11,606 nucleotides of DNA, taken from assembly GCA_002305965.1 (NCBI GenBank), contig DBRM01000046.1, positions 30,867 to 42,472 on the forward strand. The letters run 5' to 3'. Source of the stretch: Syntrophomonas sp. UBA1368. GTDB lineage: Bacteria; Bacillota; Syntrophomonadia; Syntrophomonadales; Syntrophomonadaceae. Shown in pieces: positions 6,154 to 11,606 of this stretch; the stretch's first letter is position 1, and each line of letters opens with the position of its first letter. A program made the translations under genes and the position numbers. Under the pieces are notes generated by a model, which did no database searches, was not told the origin of the DNA, and saw only the letters and a program-made list of their open reading frames with translations.

Positions 6154-7788
6154 ATGCCCATAACCGAATTTTTGGTGCGAAATGCCAGTCTGTATGGCGA
6201 TGAAGTCAGTCTCATTGAAGTAAATCCTGAGCTGGAGGAAAAACGTGCAATTACCTGGCGTGAATATGAACTCATTGAACCAAATCCCATCGCCATGTAC
6301 CGGCGTGAGATTACCTGGCGGGAGTTTGATAACCAGGCCAATCAATTTGCCAATCTGCTTTTGAAAAAAGGAATTAAAAAAGGTGATCAGGTAGCAATTC
6401 TGCTGATGAATTGTCTGGAATGGCTGCCGATTTACTTCGGCATCCTTAAAACCGGTGCAATTGCTGTGCCCTTAAACTTCCGCTATACTGCAGAAGAAAT
6501 CAAATACTGTCTTGAATTATCGGAAGCCGATGCATTAATCTTCGGACCTGAATTCATTGGCCGGGTGGAAGCAGTTTTCGATCAGATCACAAAGGTCAAA
6601 TTACGCTTTTTTGTCGGCGAGGATTGTCCTCCCTTTGCAGAATGCTACCGCACCCTGGCAGCAAAATGCTCGACGGAAGATCCCTCCATTGCACTGACGG
6701 ATGAAGATGATGCGGCAATTTATTTCTCTTCCGGCACGACCGGTTTTCCCAAAGCAATATTGCATAAACACCGCAGCCTGGTATCATCTTGTGAAACCGA
6801 ACAAAACCATCATGGTCAGGGCCGCGAGGATAACTTCCTGTGCATACCTCCCTTATATCATACCGGCGCCAAGATGCACTGGTTCGGCAGTCTGCTTGCT
6901 GGCAGCAAAGCGGTTTTGCTGCGGGGGGTCAAACCCAAATGGATCCTTAATGCAGTTTCCCAGGAGAAAGTCACCATAGTATGGCTGCTGGTTCCCTGGG
7001 CCCAGGATATTCTGGACGCCATCGAAAGCGGTGAAGTAAATCTGAAAGATTATGAGCTTGACCAATGGCGTCTGATGCATATCGGTGCCCAGCCGGTTCC
7101 GCCCAGTTTGATCAAACGCTGGAAAACATATTTCCCCAACCATCTATATGATACCAATTATGGCTTGAGCGAATCCATCGGTCCCGGTTGTGTTCATCTG
7201 GGAACCGAAAACATCCATAAAGTAGGGGCTATAGGCAAACCGGGCTACCACTGGGAAGCCAGGATCGTTGACGAATCTGGCCAGCCAGTGCCCCAGGGAC
7301 AAGTGGGAGAATTGACTGTAAAAGGACCTGGCCTGATGACATGTTATTTCAATGACCCGGAAGCAACTGCCAAAGTACTCAAGGACGGATGGCTGTTTAC
7401 CGGAGATATGGCCCAGATGGATGAAGATGGCTTTATTTTCCTTGTTGACCGCAAGAAAGATGTGATCATCAGCGGCGGTGAGAATATTTATCCGGTGCAG
7501 ATCGAAGACTTTCTCCGCGGACATAATGCGATCAAGGATGTAGCGGTTATTGGACTGCCCGACCAGCGCCTGGGCGAAATTGCAGCAGCCATCATTGAGG
7601 TAAAACCCCAACACCAATGCAGCGAAGAAGACATTATGGCTTTCTGTTCTGCCCTGCCCCGCTACAAAAGACCGCGGAAAATCATCTTTGCGGATGTACC
7701 GCGTAATCCGACCGGCAAAATTGAGAAGCCCAAACTGCGGGAACTATACGCAGGAGGCAGCGTAGTAGAGGTTCAAATCAAAAGTTAA
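6154..7788 (+). CDS. AMP-forming acyl-CoA ligase
   Basis: A 544-aa member of the ANL (adenylate-forming) superfamily: carboxylate + ATP + CoA gives acyl-CoA + AMP + PPi. Motifs in order: phosphate-binding loop SSGTTGFPK (192-200), YGLSES (336-341), TGDM (416-419), the hinge region DRKKDVIISGGENIYP (432-447) and PTGK with catalytic Lys at 522. Length and motifs are complete. The N terminus (20-59) has two tandem copies of a 20-residue segment, listed separately. AAAGGA (6138-6143) lies 10 nt upstream of the ATG. Between the transporter and this gene a 7-bp AT-only hairpin (6113-6130) precedes four T, at most a weak attenuator, so co-transcription is likely. The substrate is not evident; a small or medium-chain or aromatic acid brought in by the OFA carrier is an inference. 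Confidence 0.92.
   Translation: MPITEFLVRNASLYGDEVSLIEVNPELEEKRAITWREYELIEPNPIAMYRREITWREFDNQANQFANLLLKKGIKKGDQVAILLMNCLEWLPIYFGILKTGAIAVPLNFRYTAEEIKYCLELSEADALIFGPEFIGRVEAVFDQITKVKLRFFVGEDCPPFAECYRTLAAKCSTEDPSIALTDEDDAAIYFSSGTTGFPKAILHKHRSLVSSCETEQNHHGQGREDNFLCIPPLYHTGAKMHWFGSLLAGSKAVLLRGVKPKWILNAVSQEKVTIVWLLVPWAQDILDAIESGEVNLKDYELDQWRLMHIGAQPVPPSLIKRWKTYFPNHLYDTNYGLSESIGPGCVHLGTENIHKVGAIGKPGYHWEARIVDESGQPVPQGQVGELTVKGPGLMTCYFNDPEATAKVLKDGWLFTGDMAQMDEDGFIFLVDRKKDVIISGGENIYPVQIEDFLRGHNAIKDVAVIGLPDQRLGEIAAAIIEVKPQHQCSEEDIMAFCSALPRYKRPRKIIFADVPRNPTGKIEKPKLRELYAGGSVVEVQIKS
6211..6330 (+). repeat. Two tandem 60-nt copies inside the acyl-CoA ligase gene
   Basis: Units 6211-6270 and 6271-6330 are head-to-tail, exactly 60 nt each, and match at 38 of 60 positions by my count. 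CTCATTGAA opens both, and ATTACCTGGCG recurs at the same offset. The encoded units LIEVNP..ITWREYE and LIEPNP..ITWREFD agree at 11 of 20 residues. The ITWRE segment normally occurs once in this part of the family, so the unit looks like an old in-frame duplication. Confidence 0.75.
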
Positions 7789-7857
7789 AACACCCTAAAA
7801 ATACATTTGAAACAAGATGATAGGCCTGACAAAATAATTTAAGAGTAATGCACGAAA

Positions 7858-7907
7858 AAGCCCCGCTGGGAAAGGCGTACTTAGGTACGGTACCCCTGGC
7901 GGGGTTT
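7858..7907 (+). terminator. Branched or compound hairpin after the acyl-CoA ligase
   Basis: Arms 7861-7870 and 7895-7904 form a GC-rich stem with two G-U pairs; inside it, CGTAC (7876-7880) pairs with GTACG (7885-7889) around TTAG. On the plus strand only three T follow, whereas on the minus strand five T follow (complement of 7855-7859). It is probably the terminator of the transporter-ligase unit and may work in both directions. Confidence 0.58.
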
Positions 7908-8025
7908 GTGATGTAACAATAAACCCAACAGAGCTAAAACAGAGCGAAATAAATATAATCCTCCAGTGTAACCTTTTTTCACCATAATCAATAAAATATA
8001 GTAAACACCGAAAGGAGGGTTACAA
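7908..8025. other. Upstream region of the cysteine-rich protein gene
   Basis: AT-rich. A perfect TATAAT at 7954-7959 has no acceptable -35 element 16-18 nt upstream. CATAATCA at 7983-7990 resembles the CATA-type -10 of the sporulation sigma factors E or K, but I cannot place a matching -35. The promoter is therefore undecided. Confidence 0.3.
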
Positions 8026-8667
8026 ATGTCCTGTGCCAAAGATGTCACAAGTCAGATCAGTGGATGCCATTGCACTACAATATGCTTTACTCCCAGTCAG
8101 GATGCTTATATTGCAGAGTTTTATCCACACACAAACTTTGGAGAAGCCCCTTATCTTTATGTAAGTCAATTCGATTGTCCGACACAAACCTGCCCATGCA
8201 CCGATGATTACCGCAGTTTGCTGCAATTTGACCTATGCAGTCTGGGATGTAATTTTATTCCGCCCAACAGTGAGATTTGCTATGCTTATTTGGAGTTAAG
8301 CATTTATCGTAATGAAGTGCCAGAAGATATTGAAGTATGCCTTTACAATGTTTTGGCCCCATGGGAAGAAGGATGTGTCACCTGGTGCAATCAGCCGCCA
8401 ATTGATCATTGCCCGGAATTCTGCAGTACCGTCTGTCCCGATAACTTCTGCAAACTCTATTTTGATGTCTGCTCACTGGTAAAAGGATGGTACTCCGGGT
8501 GTATTCCCAATAATGGAATAATGCTTATTGGAAATGAATTATTCAACAGTCTGGTAGGATTTTATAGTTCAGAATATCCCAATAGTATGCTCTGGCCTAA
8601 GCTGGTGGTAGGTTATATTCAGAAATGTTGTGTACCGTTTCGCAACAATATCAACGGCCCAGAATAA
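8026..8667 (+). CDS. Cysteine-rich DNRLRE-domain protein
   Basis: A 213-aa protein with 21 cysteines (about 10 %), many in pairs such as CHC, CPC and CC. The body matches the DNRLRE beta-sandwich pattern: TPSQDAYI, then NFGEAPYLYV, a RSLLQFDL strand, AYLELSIY, a WxxGxVTW-like segment (WEEGCVTW, residues 114-121), and GIMLIGNE before a closing PKLVV strand. Such domains usually occur in secreted surface proteins, yet no signal peptide is visible: the N terminus is MSCAKDVTSQISGCHC. A leaderless, cysteine-rich product in a spore-former suggests a disulfide-linked coat or exosporium protein made in the mother cell; this is inference. AAGGAGG (8012-8018) lies 7 nt upstream of the ATG. It is a single-gene unit bounded by hairpins on both sides and convergent with the next operon. 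Confidence 0.8.
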   Translation: MSCAKDVTSQISGCHCTTICFTPSQDAYIAEFYPHTNFGEAPYLYVSQFDCPTQTCPCTDDYRSLLQFDLCSLGCNFIPPNSEICYAYLELSIYRNEVPEDIEVCLYNVLAPWEEGCVTWCNQPPIDHCPEFCSTVCPDNFCKLYFDVCSLVKGWYSGCIPNNGIMLIGNELFNSLVGFYSSEYPNSMLWPKLVVGYIQKCCVPFRNNINGPE

Positions 8668-8673
8668 TTATCA

Positions 8674-8702
8674 AGACACCCGCCTTCAACCGGCGGGTGT
8701 CT
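8674..8702 (+). terminator. Terminator after the cysteine-rich protein gene
   Basis: A perfect 11-bp stem (8674-8684 with 8692-8702) around a 7-nt loop, followed by GCTTATTATTTTA. It lies 6 nt after the stop codon. It stands between two convergent units and may also stop transcription from the right-hand operon. Confidence 0.82.
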
Positions 8703-8724
8703 GCTTATTATTTTACCGGACAAA

Positions 8725-8775
8725 TGAAAGCTTGGTAAATGATATTTCCCGGCATTATTCCTATATAAGCTTTCA
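8725..8775 (-). terminator. Inverted repeat downstream of the minus-strand operon
   Basis: TGAAAGCTT (8725-8733) and AAGCTTTCA (8767-8775) are perfect 9-nt inverted arms with 33 nt between them. The repeat begins 3 nt after the stop codon of the dehydrogenase gene. The loop is long and the following T-run is short, so it is at best a weak terminator or an mRNA 3'-end structure. Confidence 0.32.
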
Positions 8776-8778
8776 ATG

Positions 8779-9567
8779 TTAAATCAGTTTACCCTTGCGG
8801 AAGCCTGCAGTCATAAAACGCCATCCTGCCTTGGCATTTGTCATCCATGCGATCAACACGTCGTTTCTGGTATTGCTTAGTATTCTCGGTATAAAAAAAC
8901 TGGCTACTGTTTCAGGTTTATCTGCTATTATGTTGAACACCTTTTTAAATTTTTCGTCTCCTAATACTTCTGACGGGTCTCCATCCGGGGTTTTGGTGAT
9001 AAAATCGGTCAGCATCATACCCGGAGATAATCTTCCCGCTATAACACCGGTACCCTCCAGTTCTTTGGCAAGCCCCTTCATAAAGTATCTTAATGCATGC
9101 TTGGTGGTGCCATACAGTATGGTCTTAAGCTGTATCATGTTGTCGGAGCCCAACCCCTCCATGCTGTAGATCGCGCCATGTCCCTGTTTCAACATACCCA
9201 CAGCCGCAACTTGAGAACCATACACCATACCGGTAATATTGGTCATAATAACGTTTTCGGTGTAAGTCTCGCCCGTTTCCCAGGAAAACTTGTAGGGTGT
9301 GTTTTGTCCCGCGTTATTGATCCATATATCCACACTGCCCCACTGTTTATAAGAAGCATCCCAGAGGTTCTGCAGGCTCGCTTTTTCCCGGACGTTACAT
9401 GGTATATAGATATATTTTCCTTCAAATGGCTTAAGTTCGTTATGCGCTGCTGCAGCCAGATCCTCACCCCTGCCCGACAGAGTAACGTTACATCCTGCGG
9501 ATAGAAACTCTCTGGCCATATAAAAACCAATGCCGCGTGTGCTGCCGGTTATTACTACATTTTTCAT
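8779..9567 (-). CDS. Short-chain dehydrogenase, chlorophyll b reductase (NYC1/NOL)-like
   Basis: A 262-aa NAD(P)-dependent oxidoreductase with a complete classical SDR set: TGSTRGIG (7-14) for the cofactor, NNAG (84-87), Ser141, and Tyr152/Lys156 (YGTTK). Beyond these it shares the less common pattern of plant chlorophyll b reductases as I remember them: WINNAG, a MEGLGS segment (usually MDGAGS), YGTTK, SPGMMLTD (181-188), FNIIADKPETVA (211-222) and IPRI, with a basic aromatic C-terminal tail. The host looks non-photosynthetic, so the real substrate is unknown. The start at 9567 is set by AAGGAGG (9574-9580 region) 7 nt upstream; the frame remains open to 9624 without a site. It follows the MoaE-like gene by 71 nt with no strong terminator between them, so it is probably the last gene of that operon. 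Confidence 0.88.
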   Translation of the reverse strand: MKNVVITGSTRGIGFYMAREFLSAGCNVTLSGRGEDLAAAAHNELKPFEGKYIYIPCNVREKASLQNLWDASYKQWGSVDIWINNAGQNTPYKFSWETGETYTENVIMTNITGMVYGSQVAAVGMLKQGHGAIYSMEGLGSDNMIQLKTILYGTTKHALRYFMKGLAKELEGTGVIAGRLSPGMMLTDFITKTPDGDPSEVLGDEKFKKVFNIIADKPETVASFFIPRILSNTRNDVLIAWMTNAKAGWRFMTAGFRKGKLI

Positions 9568-9638
9568 AAACAAGCCTCCTTTATCAGGAACACTTCCTAC
9601 CCCTTCAACAATTAGCGCAATCAACTTTTGAAGTTAAA

Positions 9639-10049
9639 TTATGATTTTTGCTCAATCTCAGTGACACATTCGTTCTTAATCTTTCCCACAAGAAATTGCA
9701 GGGCATCAATGACACGAGGCCTGATATCGCCGCCGATCAAAACATACATTATGTCATCCCCAACCTCCAGTTGGCCTTCATTGAGCCATACCTTAACATA
9801 GAAGATTCCTTCCATATTATAGGTCTGGGCAATGATTTCATCCACTTTGGCAGCATCGTAGGCGAATACCATTCCTTTTACCACCGAACCGTCATCGATC
9901 CCCTGGCGTACCTGAGCCTTTGGTGTCTCCCGCACCACACCGTTGTGGATCAAAAACATCCCTGCCCGGGTTGCCCTTGGATGGGCTTTGGCCTCTTTAA
10001 GCCATTCATCCATTGATGGGGGTGCCTTTTTAGTATTGCTATCATTCAT
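9639..10049 (-). CDS. Divergent MoaE-like protein (molybdopterin synthase large-subunit family)
   Basis: A 136-aa protein. GMFLIHNGVVRETPKAQV (30-47) corresponds to the GAxxxFxGxVR motif of MoaE, and residues 82-123 (FYVKVWLNEGQLEVGDDIMYVLIGGDIRP...) fit the family's central region. MoaE transfers sulfur, with MoaD, to precursor Z to make molybdopterin. The canonical C-terminal end (Lys, then PxWKxE with a second active-site Lys) is replaced: K123 and K125 are present but the tail reads CVTEIEQKS. No MoaD gene is beside it. It may therefore be a specialised paralogue. I start at the ATG at 10049; AAGGAG lies 11 nt upstream, a slightly long spacing, and the in-frame alternative TTG at 10085 overlaps the previous gene without a site. 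It lies 32 nt after the TIGR04076-type gene. Confidence 0.78.
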   Translation of the reverse strand: MNDSNTKKAPPSMDEWLKEAKAHPRATRAGMFLIHNGVVRETPKAQVRQGIDDGSVVKGMVFAYDAAKVDEIIAQTYNMEGIFYVKVWLNEGQLEVGDDIMYVLIGGDIRPRVIDALQFLVGKIKNECVTEIEQKS

Positions 10050-10081
10050 AAATACATACACTCCTTTTAATTTAGAATCAA

Positions 10082-10393
10082 TCAAGCATCTTCGTCCAAT
10101 GTCTCAATCAGAAAACTGACCGGACGGAAACCGTCATTGCAGGAGATCATGGCGGACTTTTTGTTTTTCATCCATCCGTCAAAAAAGTCCTCTCCGCCGT
10201 GGGCAAGGGTCATTACAAAAGGAGACATACTCTCCCAGGCACTGCCGCACATTCCCTCCGGCTTTTCCCAACCGTTGGCGATGAACTCCTGTCCTACTGT
10301 CATATCGCAGGCATGACTGATGGGATTTTCGTATTTATCAATCAGATCCTGATAGTGAGCCATTTTCATTACAGTAATTTTAATCTTTTTCAT
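10082..10393 (-). CDS. TIGR04076 family protein
   Basis: A small soluble protein (103 aa) of the family known as TIGR04076, whose function is not known. The family pattern is visible as an N-terminal KIKITVMK strand, a GQEFI segment at 34-38, KPEGMCGSAW at 44-53, a LAHGGE turn at 63-68, and the closing C-x-DGFRPVSF (85-94). Cysteines 29, 49 and 85 are at places where members often have cysteines, which hints at a metal or redox role, but nothing here proves it. The ATG at 10393 is preceded by AGGAG (10404-10408) 10 nt upstream. A GTG at 10414 is in frame but would include this site within the coding region. It sits between the GNAT gene and the MoaE-like gene in one direction. Confidence 0.82.
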   Translation of the reverse strand: MKKIKITVMKMAHYQDLIDKYENPISHACDMTVGQEFIANGWEKPEGMCGSAWESMSPFVMTLAHGGEDFFDGWMKNKKSAMISCNDGFRPVSFLIETLDEDA

Positions 10394-10457
10394 TAATGGT
10401 TCTCTCCTCTTCACATAATGGGTTGCTCAGAACTAAAACCTCCTGTTGTCAGATACC
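10394..10457 (-). other. Spacer with an orphan ribosome binding site
   Basis: Between the GNAT stop and the next gene lie 64 nt. A perfect AGGAGG (10439-10444 on the minus strand) is not followed by a start codon at a usable distance; it may be a remnant of a lost gene start, or chance. No terminator is evident, so the GNAT gene may lead the operon. Confidence 0.4.
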
Positions 10458-11522
10458 TCATAACTTAAGGATGTAATCGGTTCCGTTCCAGACAAAACTG
10501 TTCGCTTCTAAAGCACGATTGGATTTTACGTTATCTGCATCAGGCCTGACAACAACAGTCTGGGCGCCTTTATCCCGAAGCATTCCCAACATCAGCGCAA
10601 TCATTTTCTGCCCCAGTCCTTTGTGAAGATACGCCGGTTCACCGATGAGATAGTCAATGCTAAAAATAACACCAAGTGCAGGAATATTTAACCAGTCCTC
10701 ATGGTCCTGCCCGCAGAACATATCATAATACTGGCAAAATCCGATGGGAACACCCTCCATCTCAGCAATGAGATGTGTGATAAAAGAAAATTTGCCGTGC
10801 CGGTTTTTCAACTCGTGAAGCCAGTCTTGGGGATGATCATACCAGGGCTTGACATGGTCGGTCTCGAGCCACCTTTCAAATAAAACAATGTCGTTATCGT
10901 AGAACGGACGAAGAATGAGTGCATGGGGATAATACTCCGACATAAACCATTTATGAAAAGCAGCAAAACCGGTTTCATCATTTTCAGCCCTGTTATATTC
11001 AGGTGCCAAACCGCCGAATACACCGCCGTTGTGCAAATAACCCGGCTGCAGTTCATATGCCATGAATTCATCGGGCGAGGAGCTGTCAGGAAGAATCAGA
11101 CTATATTCCTTTGCGCGCTTGAAGCCAAGTTTGGGATAATAATCCGGAACACCGGTTATTAAGACTGCACCATATCCTAAATCCTTTGCTTTTTCAAGGC
11201 TGTGACGAACAAGGGCAGCCCCGATTCCTTGCTTATGATACTTTGGAAGAACACTTAAGGGGCCGAAGGTGATCGTCTGGATCTTCGTTCCGTCATCTTT
11301 GATAATTTCGCTTTTGGTGTAGAGAATATGCCCGAGAATTTCGCCTTCCATTTCCATAACAAAGCAAAGCTCCGGGATAACAAAATTCGATCCTCGTAAA
11401 AGTGAGATAAGATAATGCTCATCCATGCGTTTTCTGCCCGGATAATCAAGCGTGAGGAATGCTTCGTATGTAAGCCGCAGTATTGCATTGTAATCTTCAG
11501 GATGTTCCTTACGTATTCTCAT
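10458..11522 (-). CDS. Two-domain GNAT acetyltransferase (YhbS-like + AAC(6')-like)
   Basis: A 354-aa protein made of two acetyl-CoA-dependent N-acetyltransferase (GNAT) domains. The first (about 1-165) resembles the YhbS-type group: TFGPLSVLPKYHKQGIGAAL (85-104) holds the acetyl-CoA loop, and VPDYYPKLGF follows at 125-134. The second (about 198-354) resembles aminoglycoside 6'-N-acetyltransferases: LILRPFYDND, GFCQYYD (261-267), SIDYLIGEPAYLHKGLGQKM (288-307) with a second acetyl-CoA loop, and VRPDADNVKSNRALEANSF. The acceptor could be an aminoglycoside, but many such proteins have other substrates, so resistance should not be assumed. A linker with a Met at residue 194 joins the domains. 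GGGAG lies 7 nt before the ATG at 11522. The three downstream genes in the same direction may be in its transcript. Confidence 0.87.
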   Translation of the reverse strand: MRIRKEHPEDYNAILRLTYEAFLTLDYPGRKRMDEHYLISLLRGSNFVIPELCFVMEMEGEILGHILYTKSEIIKDDGTKIQTITFGPLSVLPKYHKQGIGAALVRHSLEKAKDLGYGAVLITGVPDYYPKLGFKRAKEYSLILPDSSSPDEFMAYELQPGYLHNGGVFGGLAPEYNRAENDETGFAAFHKWFMSEYYPHALILRPFYDNDIVLFERWLETDHVKPWYDHPQDWLHELKNRHGKFSFITHLIAEMEGVPIGFCQYYDMFCGQDHEDWLNIPALGVIFSIDYLIGEPAYLHKGLGQKMIALMLGMLRDKGAQTVVVRPDADNVKSNRALEANSFVWNGTDYILKL

Positions 11523-11540
11523 TTATTAACTCCCATCATC

Positions 11541-11606
11541 TTAAAACCATGCTTCATAATAAAACCAGTTCTTCATAACGGCTTCAAATTCATAGATTTT
11601 GGGATT
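11541..11606 (-). CDS. Possible 3' end of an upstream gene
   Basis: A minus-strand frame open from the right edge ends in TAA at 11541-11543; 21 residues are visible, ending in YYEAWF. It stops 18 nt before the GNAT start, a spacing typical of operons. The piece is too short to recognise, and a 66-nt open frame can occur by chance. Confidence 0.3.
   Translation of the reverse strand, partial: NPKIYEFEAVMKNWFYYEAWF

Noticed and set aside
7144..7617. Long open frame of 157 codons on the minus strand inside the ligase gene
   Set aside because: It is antisense to a gene with all ANL motifs, has no recognisable protein pattern and no suitable ribosome binding site.

Overview
The window looks like a chromosomal segment of an anaerobic, endospore-forming Firmicute of the Clostridia/Peptococcaceae type. 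The reasons are a pair of CotF-family spore coat genes, strong AGGAGG ribosome binding sites before almost every gene, frequent TTG/GTG alternative starts, moderate GC content, and a gene set (molybdenum hydroxylase, OFA-family transporter, acyl-CoA ligase, MoaE-like protein) common in such anaerobes. I see no insertion sequences, CRISPR arrays, rRNA or tRNA.

Layout. (1) Bases 1-86, minus strand: the 5' end of a gene running off the left edge, possibly a pentapeptide-repeat protein. (2) 185-3813, minus strand: a three-gene operon, large, medium, small, encoding a xanthine-dehydrogenase-family molybdenum hydroxylase with overlapping reading frames. (3) 4004-4484, plus strand: two tightly spaced CotF-like spore coat genes, divergent from the hydroxylase operon and closed by a terminator. 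(4) 4717-7788, plus strand: a promoter, a structured leader whose putative P1 stem is mutually exclusive with an intrinsic terminator, then an OFA-type major facilitator transporter and an AMP-forming acyl-CoA ligase. This looks like an uptake-plus-activation module for a small carboxylic acid under transcription attenuation. (5) 8026-8667, plus strand: a cysteine-rich DNRLRE-domain protein with its own terminator. (6) 8779-11522, minus strand: a run of four genes, transcribed as GNAT-GNAT fusion, TIGR04076-type protein, divergent MoaE-like protein, and a short-chain dehydrogenase resembling plant chlorophyll b reductase. (7) At the right edge, a short open frame ends upstream of the GNAT gene.

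How the genes fit together. The hydroxylase needs molybdopterin cofactor, and a MoaE-like protein lies in the window, but about 6 kb away, in another transcription unit and with an altered active-site tail, so a functional link is only a guess. The transporter/ligase pair is the clearest functional unit. The coat genes, and possibly the cysteine-rich protein, point to sporulation.

Most worth a second look: the leader at 4770-4857, which matches no riboswitch class I can recall; the chlorophyll-b-reductase-like dehydrogenase in an apparently non-photosynthetic spore-former; and the 10 % cysteine DNRLRE protein. Several starts were moved to codons with a good ribosome binding site; each such choice is explained in its entry.
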